64,000 bases of DNA. Origin: Callosobruchus maculatus (Eukaryota > Arthropoda > Insecta > Coleoptera > Chrysomelidae). The stretch lies in contig CATOUR010000174.1 of NCBI GenBank assembly GCA_951848785.1, positions 1-64,000 on the forward strand. The letters are read 5' to 3'. Position 1 is the stretch's first letter, and each line of letters begins with the position of its first letter. The notes beneath the pieces are model-generated. The model searched no databases and had not been told where the DNA came from. It was given only the letters and a program-made list of their open reading frames with translations. Of the stretch, positions 1-12,293 are shown in pieces. The translations under genes were made by a program, and so were the position numbers.

Positions 1-3000
1 ACGGACAGACGGACAGACGGACAGACGGACAGAGGACAGACGGAAGGACAGGAAGACGGACAGACCGGAGACAGACGGACAGTCGGACAGACGGACAGAC
101 GGACAGACGGACAGACGGACAGACGGACAGACGGACAGACGGACAGACGGACAGACGGACAGACGACCAGACGGACAGACGGACAGACGGACAGACGGAC
201 AGACGGACAGACGGACAGACGGACAGACGGACAGACGGACAGACGGACAGACGGACAGACGGACAGACGGACAGACGGACAGACGGACAGACGGACAGAC
301 GGACAGACGGACAGACGGACAGACGGACAGACGGACAGACGGACAGACGGACAGACGGACAGACGGACAGACGGACAGACGGACAGACGGACAGACGGAC
401 AGACGGACAGACGGACAGACGGACAGACGGACAGACGGACAGACGGACAGACGGACAGACGGACAGACGGACAGACGGACAGACGGACAGACGGACAGAC
501 GGACAGACGGACAGACGGACAGACGGACAGACGGACAGACGGACAGACGGACAGACGGACAGACGGACAGACGGACAGACGGACAGACGGACAGACGGAC
601 AGACGGACAGACGGACAGACGGACAGACGGACAGACGGACAGACGGACAGACGGACAGACGGACAGACGGACAGACGGACAGACGGACAGACGGACAGAC
701 GGACAGACGGACAGACGGACAGACGGACAGACGGACAGACGGACAGACGGACAGACGGACAGACGGACAGACGGACAGACGGACAGACGGACAGACGGAC
801 AGACGGACAGACGGACAGACGGACAGACGGACAGACGGACAGACGGACAGACGGACAGACGGACAGACGGACAGACGGACAGGACGGACAGACGGACAGA
901 CGGACGACGGACGGACAGACGGACAGGACGGACAGACGGACAGACGGACAGACGGACAGACGGACAGACGGACAGACGGACAGACGGACAGACGGACAGA
1001 CGGACAGACGGACAGACGGACAGACGGACAGACGGACAGACGGACAGACGGACAGACGGACAGACGGACAGACGGACAGACGGACAGACGGACAGACGGA
1101 CAGACGGACAGACGGACAGACGGACAGACGGACAGACGGACAGACGGACAGACGGACAGACGGACAGACGGACAGACGGACAGACGGACAGACGGACAGA
1201 CGGACAGACGGACAGACGGACCGACGGACGGACGGACGGACGGACGGACGGACGGACGGACGGACGGACGGACGGACGGACGGACGGACGGACGGACGGA
1301 CGGACGGACGGACGGACGGACGGACGGACGGACGGACGGACGGACGGACGGACGGACGGACGACGACGGACAGACGGACAGACGGACAGACGGACAGACG
1401 GACAGACGGACAGACGGACAGACGGACAGACGACGGACGGACAGACGGACGGACAGACGGACAGACGGACAGACGGACGACGGACAGACGGACAGACGGA
1501 CAGACGGACAGACGGACAGACGGACAGACGGACAGACGGACAGACGGACAGACGGACAGACGGACAGACGGACAGACGGACAGACGGACAGACGGACAGA
1601 CGGACAGACGGACAGACGGACAGACGGACAGACGGACAGACGGACAGACGGACAGACGACAGACGGACAGACGGACAGACGGACAGACGGACAGACGGAC
1701 AGACGGACAGACGGACAGACGGACAGACGGACAGACGGACAGACGGACAGACGGACAGACGGACAGACGGACAGACGGACAGACGGACAGACGGACAGAC
1801 GGACAGACGGACAGACGGACAGACGGACAGACGGACAGACGGACAGACGGACAGACGGACAGACGGACAGACGGACAGACGGACAGACGGACAGACGGAC
1901 AGACGGACAGACGGACGGACAGACGGACAGACGGACAGACGGACAGACGGACAGACGGACAGACGGACAGACGGACAGACGGACAGACGGACAGACGGAC
2001 AGACGGACAGACGGACAGACGGACAGACGGACAGACGGACAGACGGACAGACGGACAGACGGACAGACGGACAGACGGACAGACGGACAGACGGACAGAC
2101 GGACAGACGGACAGACGGACAGACGGACAGACGGACAGACGGACAGACGGACAGACGGACAGACGGACAGACGGACAGACGGACAGACGGACAGACGGAC
2201 AGACGGACAGACGGACAGACGGACAGACGGACAGACGGACAGACGGACAGACGGACAGACGGACAGACGGACAGACGGACAGACGGACAGACGGACAGAC
2301 GGACAGACGGACAGACGGACAGACGGACAGACGGACAGACGGACAGACGGACAGACGGACAGACGGACAGACGGACAGACGGACAGACGGACAGACGGAC
2401 AGACGGACAGACGGACAGACGGACAGACGGACAGACGGACAGACGGACAGACGGACAGACGGACAGACGGACAGACGGACAGACGGACAGACGGACAGAC
2501 GGACAGACGGACAGACGGACAGACGGACAGACGGACAGACGGACAGACGGACAGACGGACAGACGGACAGACGGACAGACGGACAGACGGACAGACGGAC
2601 AGACGGACAGACGGACAGACGGACAGACGGACAGACGGACAGACGGACAGACGGACAGACGGACAGACGGACAGACGGACAGACGGACAGACGGACAGAC
2701 GGACAGACGGACAGACGGACAGACGGACAGACGGACAGACGGACAGACGGACAGACGGACAGACGGACAGACGGACAGACGGACAGACGGACAGACGGAC
2801 AGACGGACAGACGGACAGACGGACAGACGGACAGACGGACAGACGGACAGACGGACAGACGGACAGACGGACAGACGGACAGACGGACAGACGGACAGAC
2901 GGACAGACGGACAGACGGACAGACGGACAGACGGACAGACGGACAGACGGACAGACGGACAGACGGACAGACGGACAGACGGACAGACGGACAGACGGAC

Positions 3001-3965
3001 AGACGGACAGACGGACAGACGGACAGACGGACAGACGGACAGACGGACAGACGGACAGACGGACAGACGGACAGACGGACAGACGGACAGACGGACAGAC
3101 GGACAGACGGACAGACGGACAGACGGACAGACGGACAGACGGACAGACGGACAGACGGACAGACGGACAGACGGACAGACGGACAGACGGACAGACGGAC
3201 AGACGGACAGACGGACAGACGGACAGACGGACAGACGGACAGACGGACAGACGGACAGACGGACAGACGGACAGACGGACAGACGGACAGACGGACAGAC
3301 GGACAGACGGACAGACGGACAGACGGACAGACGGACAGACGGACAGACGGACAGACGGACAGACGGACAGACGGACAGACGGACAGACGGACAGACGGAC
3401 AGACGGACAGACGGACAGACGGACAGACGGACAGACGGACAGACGGACAGACGGACAGACGGACAGACGGACAGACGGACAGACGGACAGACGGACAGAC
3501 GGACAGACGGACAGACGGACAGACGGACAGACGGACAGACGGACAGACGGACAGACGGACAGACGGACAGACGGACAGACGGACAGACGGACAGACGGAC
3601 AGACGGACAGACGGACAGACGGACAGACGGACAGACGGACAGACGGACAGACGGACAGACGGACAGACGGACAGACGGACAGACGGACAGACGGACAGAC
3701 GGACAGACGGACAGACGGACAGACGGACAGACGGACAGACGGACAGACGGACAGACGGACAGACGGACAGACGGACAGACGGACAGACGGACAGACGGAC
3801 AGACGGACAGACGGACAGACGGACAGACGGACAGACGGACAGACGGACAGACGGACAGACGGACAGACGGACAGACGGACAGACGGACAGACGGACAGAC
3901 GGACAGACGGACAGACGGACAGACGGACAGACGGACAGACGGACAGACGGACAGACGGACAGACC
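1..3965. repeat. Giant ACGGACAG 8-mer tandem array
   Basis: About 500 head-to-tail copies of ACGGACAG fill almost 4 kb and run off the left edge, so the true length is unknown. The first 1.9 kb contains breaks: an irregular start, a GACCAG variant near 165, dropped or added bases near 880-925, 1361-1380, 1430-1475, 1655 and 1913. From about 1920 to 3960 the units look identical by eye. There are no stops in some frames but no plausible coding signal. The right edge passes without a gap into a family A repeat copy whose relatives carry a short GACA microsatellite at the same internal place, so the array probably grew from that seed. The perfect right half is either young or smoothed by assembly. 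Confidence 0.98.
1223..1362. repeat. ACGG 4-mer block inside the 8-mer array
   Basis: Here the repeat unit changes from ACGGACAG to plain ACGG for about 140 bases, then returns through a GACGACGA junction to the 8-mer. The 8-mer is two related 4-mers (ACGG and ACAG), so this block is a local conversion to the half-unit and marks a separate expansion event. Confidence 0.95.
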
Positions 3966-4108
3966 GACAGACAGATTGAGGGAAATGAGTGATGTGAATA
4001 TTCCTTATGTAGGCACCATAAAACGCCCAAAAAGTATATTGTCTAGAAATCGAAAATTTTCGCGATCACAATACTCCCCTCACATGTCGGCATGGGAAGT
4101 AAAATGAC
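3966..4108 (-). mobile_element. Family A repeat fragment flanking the giant array
   Basis: This stretch is a diverged reverse complement of 47885-48030. Shared landmarks in the same order are a GACA-type microsatellite, GGAAATGAGT, GCCCAAAAAG, TCGAAAATTTTCGCGATCAC, TCCCCTCAC and GGGAAGTAAAA. The family has short TTCCCACA-like ends in its longer copy at 47.9-49.1 kb and no visible coding region, so it is best described as a non-autonomous element of unknown class. Only one end is present. The microsatellite position is where the giant array begins. Confidence 0.85.
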
Positions 4109-4786
4109 GAATATAATTGGAGTATCAAAAAGTGATCGGAGAAAATTAATAAAAAGTCGATGACATAAACGAAATAGAGGAGATACGAAATAGCATTGTG
4201 CATGGACGCACGAGAAGATAAAGGCATTTTACTTATTCTCAATCTGTATATCTCCGTTTCACCTATCCAACTATTAGTTGACATGGACAAGTACGATGGT
4301 TATAGGATATGTCATATCCTGTCAAGTATCTTAAAACCCTCGTCTAATGTTAAACTAGTTTAAACTTCGGAAGTTTCCAAACTCCGCAGTCACACCGCTG
4401 GACAATTTTCTTAGAAAGTTCATCTAGTGGGCGATATAAAGAGAATGTACAATGCACCAGCATCCACCTTTGTGTGTGTGAGTTGCTAAGGACGAAGTGG
4501 AGTGGCGGAGTTGCGAGGCAACTCCATTATCTCTCCGCGTAATTTCTGAATTAGATTTCGCGCTGCTGGTCAAGGAATCTCGGCTATGCGTCGAGAAAGA
4601 TTTCGTCAGCTGGAACTTCTTGGAAGTTTAGGAACTTACTTTACAGATGGGGAGAAACAAACTTTCTTAAAGCCAGGCTTTGACCTTAAATTATCAAACC
4701 TGGCTTTCTACATGTGCTGCAAAAATTTTACATTCTACATAAATATACTGTTTTTCTATTTTCACGGTGAGTATACTGAGAATGTC
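4109..4786. other. AT-rich stretch without recognised gene
   Basis: Short open frames only, none with a recognisable domain. A slightly GC-richer patch near 4480-4620 contains a 68-codon plus-strand frame (4586-4792) that I cannot assign to any family. Nothing else stands out. Confidence 0.5.
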
Positions 4787-5305
4787 GATTAGTTTTCCGT
4801 ATAAATATGAAGAAGATGCATGTTAGCATTGTTAGCTGGCACAATTCCGTGACCTTAGATTCTTACAGCCCGTGTAAGTCACATTTTTTTTTCGGGGTAT
4901 TTTACTGAAGTTGAAGATAGGCAGATAGTTGATGAAATTTTCATCACGAAAAAGTATGTTAGCTGCAAAATTTATGTGACTTGTTAAGAAGTGTCGCATA
5001 ATCATGTAGAGGATGTATCAAATTTAATGATGTGTGGGTGCACGGTTGCTAGCAAAATTTAAAAGCATTTTTAACGATGTAGGATTGTCGAGATTAATAT
5101 TTTGTAGTTTCCATTTTATTTCAAATTTTCGGCCAAATTGCTTTTTTCAAGTTTTTCTATGTCGGGGAAGTAGCGACAAATTTTCATGGGTGATTATAAT
5201 GAGAATTTACAGTTTCTTGTCAACTAATTTTCCGTATAAAAATGAAGAAAATGTATGTTAGCAGATGCGACTCCGTGACCTACGGCTTTGAGAGTCTGCG
5301 TAACT
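4787..5305. repeat. Two-copy direct repeat, about 434 bp apart
   Basis: A segment beginning AGTTTTCCGTATAAA near 4790 is repeated in the same orientation near 5223. It runs through AATGAAGAA, ATGTTAGCA, CCGTGACC and a CGT(G)TAA stretch. Identity is moderate and strongest over the first 80 bases. The spacing suggests an old tandem duplication of roughly 430 bp. No coding signal is seen in either copy. Confidence 0.65.
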
Positions 5306-6340
5306 CGTAACAAAAATTACAGGTTTAATCACAGCTGCGTATTAGCTAATAATTATTTTTATAGTCTTCGTACATTTGATTGTCATATTTGGATGAATTT
5401 CAGCCTCATTAAAATAGTACGATATTTCCAATTTCCCACACATGCTCATGAGCGCAGCTGACAAGTTAACTCACACAGATTTTGCAGCTACTACTACTAT
5501 ATTCACTCTATTTAGTTCGCATCATTCTGTTATATCAGTTGGTTTATTCCCTCTGAACAGGCGGTTATTTATTTTTCGTGACCTGCTCGGTTGCTTAAGG
5601 TAGAAAATATGGAAAACACCGATTTCACCAAAGTATTGAAATACAGTGGATACTACAAGACATTAATATCAACAATCCTACATAGTTAGAAGGGCTATTA
5701 GATTTAACCGTATGAAAATTAGCGTTCCCGTTTAAAAAATCAAGTTACCTGTTATTGAAGTTTCCTTAATTTATTAATCTACCGATTTTACCAAGTACAA
5801 AAAAAATTTAAATTTGACAGTACTACCAAAGCTGCCATATTCAATTCTTTCCTAACAACTACTTAATATACAGGGGTTCTATTTAAAAAATGTAACTTTG
5901 GAAATACACACATGTATTGGACACGTTGTATTATGATAAACATTTTTGGAATATAGATTTTATCGCCTTATACATTTTTTACTTCAGACATCTTTTTCTA
6001 TCTTAGATAGGGAAGCAGTTTTTGTCCATCGCATGGTTAATAAACCTTGTGTTGTCGTTATAGAAAAAATGAGCGGAGTTCAAATCCGAGATAGTGTTCC
6101 ATTATGCTGTGATTTTGTGAAACACTCTGTATATAGTATGAAATAATTTTAAAATATGTAGCTTGACTTTGTCAATAGCTTTTGATTAAAACTTTTTTTG
6201 TGCCTCTAAAAACAAGTATAAGTTTAGACACTTTATAGAATTGCATCTGTAGGTAAGTAGGACAACTTCCCATGACAAAGATAGTTGTATCTATGCATTT
6301 TTGAGGCTAACTGCAAATAACTTTTTGAATTTAAGAAAGC
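5306..6340. other. AT-rich stretch without recognised gene
   Basis: Only short open frames. No repeat pairing to the rest of the window was noticed. Confidence 0.5.
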
Positions 6341-6342
6341 TT

Positions 6343-6540
6343 ATAAATGGTTAATGAAATTTGGGAATAATAAAGGGTCAAGGTTAGAGCCTTGGGGAAC
6401 GCCAGAATTAGCGATATACATATCTGAAGAATATCCATTATTTGATATATATCCATTACTTGAGATATTATGCTGCTATTAAGATACGATTCGAAGACTG
6501 CTTTAAGAGGTACACTGAAACTAAATCTGTGCAGATAAAA
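6343..6540 (-). pseudogene. Decayed non-LTR reverse transcriptase fragment
   Basis: Translating the minus strand gives NSGVPQGSNLDPLLF followed by FINHL and a stop. This matches the palm motif (SGVPQGS-LGPLLF--FIND) of CR1, L2 and jockey-type reverse transcriptases. Just upstream on the same strand a LKAVFESYLN-like segment and NNGYSSDMYIA resemble the region that normally precedes this motif, but in broken frames. No catalytic YADD box or endonuclease survives nearby. It sits directly beside the repeat at 6540-7445 and may belong to the same old insertion. Confidence 0.7.
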
Positions 6541-7445
6541 GAAATTCTCGGTTCAAGAGTTCTGGTAATCTTGTAAAGATATACTTGCAACAAGAAAATC
6601 TCTTCTGCTCTGAGAAAATTTACATGATGATGAGGAAATTATGGTTAACTTGAATCAGGAAAGATTTATTTTGTATATATTATGTATATTTTTAACCATT
6701 TTAAAGAAATATGCTCTGACTAAGAATATAATTTTCTTCACAACTAAAATTTCCACACTCTTCGAACAAGTATTTCATAGATAATTTGTAAGGACACTGA
6801 GCTCCTATTATTTCGATCAAGAGTACAAACAGCTTGAGAATTGTGTGGAGTACCTCTATTGCAAATATGATAATCTTGATTCACAGATCGCCACAGACTG
6901 CATAGTCATTGGTTAATAATTCGTAATGTTTACCTGTGTCCGTGTGTTATGCTCTCCTGAAAGAATTGTTGGGGCTGTGATTGGCAGTATAAATATTTGT
7001 GTAAGTAGTTGTGAATGGGATATAGATAATGACGGACCGCTGGGGTAACACACCCTGCTAGTTCGAAAGTACTGTTATACATTTTTTTTTATATTTTGTA
7101 GTAATCTTCAACATGAATTTGGAAAACTACTATATAACGTAAAATTGCCGAATGCTCATATAGACGCCCTTATGTGCTTCTTCCGAGAAGATGAAAATCT
7201 TGAGCTTTTTGCGCCAAAATGATGAAGTGCTTCAGTCATTATATAATATTCTTATAGGTGAGATATTCATTGTTTGGTTCTCATCATATGCTTGACGTAA
7301 GGTTTCGGTGTTCTTACTTTCAAGACTTTCTCAGTTTTGGATTGAAGACTTTTACTTAATGTGACCGTATATCATGAAAAATGTTACGGTACATTATTGG
7401 TTTAAGATTATTACAGCTTCGCACACAGAAAAATCTATCGTTTTG
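6535..7445 (+). repeat. Interspersed repeat B, copy 1
   Basis: This region is a diverged inverted partner of 15100-16440. Shared blocks in order include AAAGAAATTC, AAGATATACTTGCAACA, AATTATGGTTAA, TTCGATCAAGA, ACAAACAGCTTGAGAATTGT, AACATGAATTTG, TAACGTAAAATTGCCGAAT, CATATGCTTGA and GTTTCA-GATT-TT--AGCTT. No terminal inverted repeats or coding domain were identified, so its class is unknown. It lies immediately upstream, in minus-strand terms, of the reverse transcriptase fragment at 6343-6540. Confidence 0.8.
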
Positions 7446-8740
7446 TCGAAGACTTACGCTTTGATTCAATGGAGCGTTACACTCAACATTCCTCAAATAC
7501 AGCGGTGTTTTATCCAATGGGAAGTGTATAATTGGGTGTATAATTGGTAACGAATTATATCGTGTTGCCGATTCAACTACAAGATGTCTATGGATTCCAA
7601 TGAATGATTCAATCGCAGCCTGTTTTTGAATTGAATGTGTGTTTTATAATTGATTCTAAACTACTTTATTTTCCTTGGACCAACACATTTTATTGCGAGG
7701 ATAGCTGATCGTTTCGTTTGGATGTTTAATAATGGTGTAATTTTGTATAAGGTTATAGGGATCATAGTATAAGAATTAGACATAAGCCTGAACCAGTTGT
7801 TGTCTTTTTACATGTAATTTAACTGTCTGACTAATCTAAATACCTTCATTCAAATGTGTGTATTAGCTCTCCTAAGCCACAATTTTTTCAGTAGGTCCTC
7901 CATTTAATGTATAACTGGAAACATTTAAATTACACAATTGCTGCAGCAATACGCGAAACCAGGAGACGACACAATACGGCAAACAACGAATCAACACAAC
8001 GAAACAACCCGTTACCGAATAACCTTGTCCATGTTGACGCAGATAACGGATAACAGATAATCCTCCACTTCTTTCTTTTTACGTTCACTGAATCGGGACA
8101 GCAGTCCCGCCGAATACTGATTATAGTTCAGCGAACAACAAGGGCCATTGAATTCGATATATCATGTTGCTGGTACGAATACTGCTTACCAGTTTCTCTA
8201 ACAGCAACATAGACAGCGTGTTGAAAGCATGGGTTATTGTTAATTTTTATCAGATGAATTACACGAACTGCTATTGCAGGAATAATTTTTGTACATTGAG
8301 TAGTTTGTATGCTTTGCTTAAATGAAACATAGGGTAAATTTCGAAATCAAAAGGATGCTTTGATTGCATTAGATATCAATACAAGTATCAGAAGGATTAC
8401 AGATATCATTAGAACGAATATAAAACTATTTTAAATTTAGTGGCGTACCAGTGATTACTTCGAATATAAGGTTTGAAATTCTTTCAATGACATGGATTTG
8501 AAACAACTGTAAATATATTTAAAGCGATGGAAAAACATCCAAATACTAACAATTAATTGAAAACGCAACAGTATTTTTGTCTTCGCTCAAGCATTTATCT
8601 TTATAAGTTATTTATTATAAGTGTTTGTCTAGTCGCTTTAGTTAACATGGTCCTGGCGAACTACTGCAACCCTTTATACACATCAATTATTGCACAAATC
8701 TATTTTTATATATAGAATTAGCTGCAATATAAAATGTATG
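7446..8740. other. AT-rich stretch without recognised gene
   Basis: No reading frame of note, no recognised repeat. A moderately GC-richer patch near 7950-8110 has no assignable content. Confidence 0.5.
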
Positions 8741-9215
8741 CCGAGGCTACCGCGCTTGATTCACGACGTGACATAAAGGCCCAATTAGGCTGCGGAACAG
8801 CGATCCTGTCAAGGTATCCTTCTATTAGGAAGATCCATCTCCACGACCAGGAGAGTTACGAGGAATAATTTCCCCTTTTAAGGCCAAACGGCGACAAGAC
8901 GTCTACGAAAGAGAACAGAGCGTTGCGAAGATCACACATAGCTGTAACAAAACACAATCACGTTGCTCCATTTTGCCTTATATACGGACCGACAGGATCA
9001 CGCTTTGCAGCACCTTTATGGGCCCATCTCCCTCGCACTCACCTTGCGGCAAATGAGTAACAGTACCAGAGCGACGTAATCTCCTGGTATAGGCCAGTAG
9101 ACCAGTGATGCTGATACCCCCTTAAGTAGCGTAAGCATGTCACAGTGACACCAAAAAGCGAAATCGGTTGTATCGTCAACCAAAATCGGAATATTAATGG
9201 TCAAAAAAGCAACTC
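8740..9215 (-). other. GC-richer promoter-like block, possible solo LTR
   Basis: This block is clearly GC-richer than its flanks. On the minus strand it reads through a 62-codon frame (9204-9016) ending at a CGCAAG/GTGAGTG splice-donor-like site, then a TATATAAGG box at 8985-8977. A TATA box inside a compact GC-richer module is typical of a long terminal repeat promoter, but I could not define TG...CA ends, a primer binding site or a target duplication. An unrelated host promoter is equally possible. Confidence 0.3.
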
Positions 9216-9221
9216 AAATTA

Positions 9222-10280
9222 TACAGGCTGTTCCAGGACGAGTGCAAAATACTTGAGGAGAAAACTGATCAGCTTATTTCCAACAAAAAGGGTCATATAA
9301 AGTAGGGTCTGATTTTCAGCTGTTTCAGATGTAAATTGATTTTTAGGGATTTTCAATAAAATGCACACCTTCAAGTAAAAACCCTAATAAATAAAAATGT
9401 TATCACGGGATTTTTGGAATTTTTGGTATTACTGGTTAGAAAATAGGCTATCACATCATTATAGCCTAACAGAAGGTGATCATGTAGCAAACACTTCACG
9501 AGATAGTGTTAAAATCAGCATGTGTTCAAAAGTTACTTCAAGAACGTTTCAAAAGAATGAAATTATCTTAAAAAATTATTAAATAATTAGCCGTGCGCTT
9601 TACGGTAGAAACATGCCAATGTTTCTAGTTATCCATTGGTAGTACAAACTTGTTGTAAATGTGGTAAACACAGGCAACAAGATTCCATTTAAGCTCTAAA
9701 AGTATAATGCATCTCCGAGAGTACAAAGCTTCAACAGAGCGTTTGGCAAAAGCTTGTCATCCGATTTTTTATTTATTGTTATGGGTACTTGAGCAATGTG
9801 CTATCACATTATGATTAGTCATAAAAAGTGATCGGTTAACCAAAACTTCGATATAGGGCCTCAAAATTGTATAAAAGAAAATGTGTTCATATTAAAGGCT
9901 AGGCAAGCAAGCAGAACATGCGGGCCACGTTATAAAGCACCTTGTATCCGTAGATTTTCAGTTATGTATGGACTCATCAATTCAAAGAATCCTACTTAAA
10001 AAAGTTCGCCGTCCACATGAAGCATAAAACGACAAAAATCCATTCCTCTGACAGGATCGCCTTTTCTCAAAATGTGTACTGGCCGGTAATGGTACGGATG
10101 CAGACCAGTTATTTGCGCAATGAACCACACCTTCTACTGCGAAATACCGTATTGAGGCGATTTGCAACAGCGTAGGTAGATGCTGTAGAATCTTGTGCAT
10201 TGATGTTATCAAAAAGTATTATATGTATATCTAAGCCGATATTCAACCAAGTATAGATGTATCTAACAACTTAACAACTG
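9222..10280 (-). pseudogene. Decayed mariner-like (IS630/Tc1 superfamily) transposase
   Basis: Minus-strand translation in two frames around 10212-9982 gives STAAVANRL, then SRRCGSL, LHPYHYRPVHIL, GMDFCRFML and FLSRIL-DES. This resembles arthropod mariner-related transposases in which a helix-turn-helix is followed by HPYHY-RVQ-L, RR-FCRW-L and FLS-ILWTDES, the last Asp being the first catalytic residue. Frameshifts and stops interrupt it and nothing recognisable of the second and third catalytic residues remains. A TACAGGCTGTTCCAGGACGA motif at 9222 resembles the CAGG(G)TG-type ends of such elements and may be one terminus. No opposite end was found. Confidence 0.5.
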
Positions 10281-10289
10281 ACCTTCGAT

Positions 10290-10620
10290 GAGGTCAGCTT
10301 TAAGATATTACAGGGTATATAACTGTTTGCTAAGTATAGTCATTATGAAGTCGCTGTGCTCTTTATAATCCAGACAGTCATTTGTTTCAAGCCCTAAAAT
10401 GTCAAAATTCATGGAATTTATGATAAAAATATCCTTCAAATGTATACTGAGATGTGGAACTTTTTTTATAATTGTGGAATCTGATTGCTAATTTTTTGAT
10501 GCCGTTAAGGTAAAATAATGCTTGTTAGTGAAATACAGACTTAAGTCGTTCATCATTTCATCGCACTTCTAAATCAGTACACTATATCTGCTCTCAGACC
10601 CTACGTCAGAGGTGACACCA
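10290..10620. other. AT-rich stretch without recognised gene
   Basis: No reading frame or repeat recognised. Confidence 0.5.
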
Positions 10621-10639
10621 GTATACCGAATACATTCCG

Positions 10640-10840
10640 CATTAGGAAACTTTCGACCAAATTAATTTATCTAGATAGTAACAGAATTGGTCTCAGTATT
10701 GATCCTTGAGGATTCCCAAATTAATGTTTAACGAGTCAGACTTTATTGTGTTATCAGATCCGCCCTCAAAAGTATTGCATACTACTAGATATGAATAATT
10801 TGATCCATTTGCGTTATACTTAAGTACAAAATGTTACACA
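10640..10840 (-). pseudogene. Second decayed non-LTR reverse transcriptase fragment
   Basis: On the minus strand one frame reads SDNTIKSDSLNINLGIPQGS, continuing ILRPILLLSR before a stop. GIPQGS-LGP-LF is the conserved palm motif of non-LTR reverse transcriptases, with the glycine after L replaced by arginine. Upstream the frame continues back through NYSYLVV, which fits the sheet before this motif. No YADD box is found downstream. The wording differs from the 6.3 kb fragment, so it is a separate insertion. Confidence 0.65.
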
Positions 10841-11570
10841 GAACACAACTGAATAACATTTCTTAACTTTAACGTGGATGTAATTGTTTGAATATATTGT
10901 AGCTTTTATTACTCGTAAGTAAAAATAGAACTAGAAATTGACACAGACCAACTACATATACAAAACAAGAGAAATAGGTAAATCTAAATCGGTATTACAA
11001 GTGTTCTATATTTTTATAATTATAACTATACCTTGTACCTTACTGTAAAAGAAGGTATTAGTAAAATATTTAAGTTTTTATAGTTTTTTTTTATAACATT
11101 CCAATTCCCCTTAGATTTACATTCTTATTAGAATCAAAACATGGATTTCTATTGGCATCATTGCTTGTAGGCAGTCTATTCTGATGCTTGGTTTCATTGG
11201 GATTGGGATTAACCTGAGAAGAGAATACGCTCCATATTGACAGATATTGACAGATGAGTGGGCTGTGACAAAATAAAATCAGGCAAAATTGGAAACTTTA
11301 CATTGTTATAGACATTTTTAGGTAAAGTAGCATTGTCTTAAAATAGTTCTACGTCATCAGGAAAGGTTTTATTTTCTTTAACGGTTTCCTTCGGGAGACG
11401 TAAGGATTTAAATATTTGGGACACATGATAAACGAAGGATTGGACCCACATTAGGAGATAAGATGCAGAATTGAACAAATTAGGACAACTTTCCTGTAAC
11501 TTCTTATTAACAAAAACTGGAACTGCACTTTCAGATAGAGGATGATGAAGTTTTATATCTGGTCTACTCT
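10841..11570. other. AT-rich stretch without recognised gene
   Basis: Short frames only. A homopolymer-rich patch near 11070-11100 is present. Confidence 0.5.
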
Positions 11571-11574
11571 AATG

Positions 11575-11945
11575 TGGAGACTGTGATGAATGCTGAAAGT
11601 GTCCTGGGTCGATCGTGTGAGAAATGAGAACCTTCTCCCGAAAGCCGGTTTAGCGGAAAGAAAACTTTTTGAAGTTATAAGGCAGATGAAAATAGCTTAC
11701 CTAGGACATTATAATGCGTGGTGAACGCAATCACCTCCTGCGTCTTATTCTTCAGGGAAGAATCGAAGGAAGGATAAGAGAAACTGGAATGAAAAAGCTA
11801 TCATGGCTGAGAAGCATCCGTCACTGGACAGGAATAAGGGACTTCCAAGAATTACAGAGAGCTGCAATTAATAGGATCATCTGATGAGAGAAAGGATGGA
11901 CGCTTATGCAGGACTCTACAGGCACTCTAAGAAGAAGGAGAAGGG
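11575..11945 (+). pseudogene. RTE-type retrotransposon ORF2 C-terminus, frameshifted
   Basis: Plus-strand frames give DRVRNENLLPKAGLAERKLF, EVIRQMKIAYLGH, then after a frameshift GRIEGRIRETGMKKLSWLRS, continuing IRHWTGIRDFQELQRAAINR. This is the typical C-terminal tail of RTE-like endonuclease/reverse transcriptases, where YLGHI-R precedes a basic GK-EGRRG-GR segment and W---IR-WTG. The end is rich in AAGAAGA, as in the family. Reverse transcriptase and endonuclease domains are absent, consistent with 5' truncation. Function is lost. Confidence 0.75.
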
Positions 11946-12290
11946 TATTGTGAAAGTAGATACCGTAGTCCAGATTCAGGTTATTTGACTTTACTAGAAG
12001 GTAAAATGAGGTATTCTCGAATTATTGTTAAACGTTAAATTCTTAGTCTAAAAACTCTTTACAAAGTATGACTCTACCAAAAAGAACATTGAAAACACTA
12101 TCTGTTCCAAAATATATAAATAAATACAAACAAAATATTTTTCCAATACATATGTTTGAAGTTTTAGTCCAAATTATGTTAACAGAATATGGCTCTATGT
12201 ATCACAAAATATATTTTACCTGGAAATTTTCTTCAAACTTTAGATAGTTGGGCAATTTATTAAATAGCTTTATTCAAGAGTCACATTGTT
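11946..12290. other. AT-rich stretch without recognised gene
   Basis: Nothing recognised. Confidence 0.5.
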
Positions 12291-12293
12291 TCT

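Noticed and set aside
1..3965. CRISPR-like or protein-repeat reading of the array
   Set aside because: There are no spacers between units and an 8-base unit is a simple satellite. Open frames here are by-products of a stop-free repeat.
6070..6100. tRNA T-arm-like GTTCAAATCC
   Set aside because: The five-base stem does not pair and no acceptor, D or anticodon arms could be placed around it.
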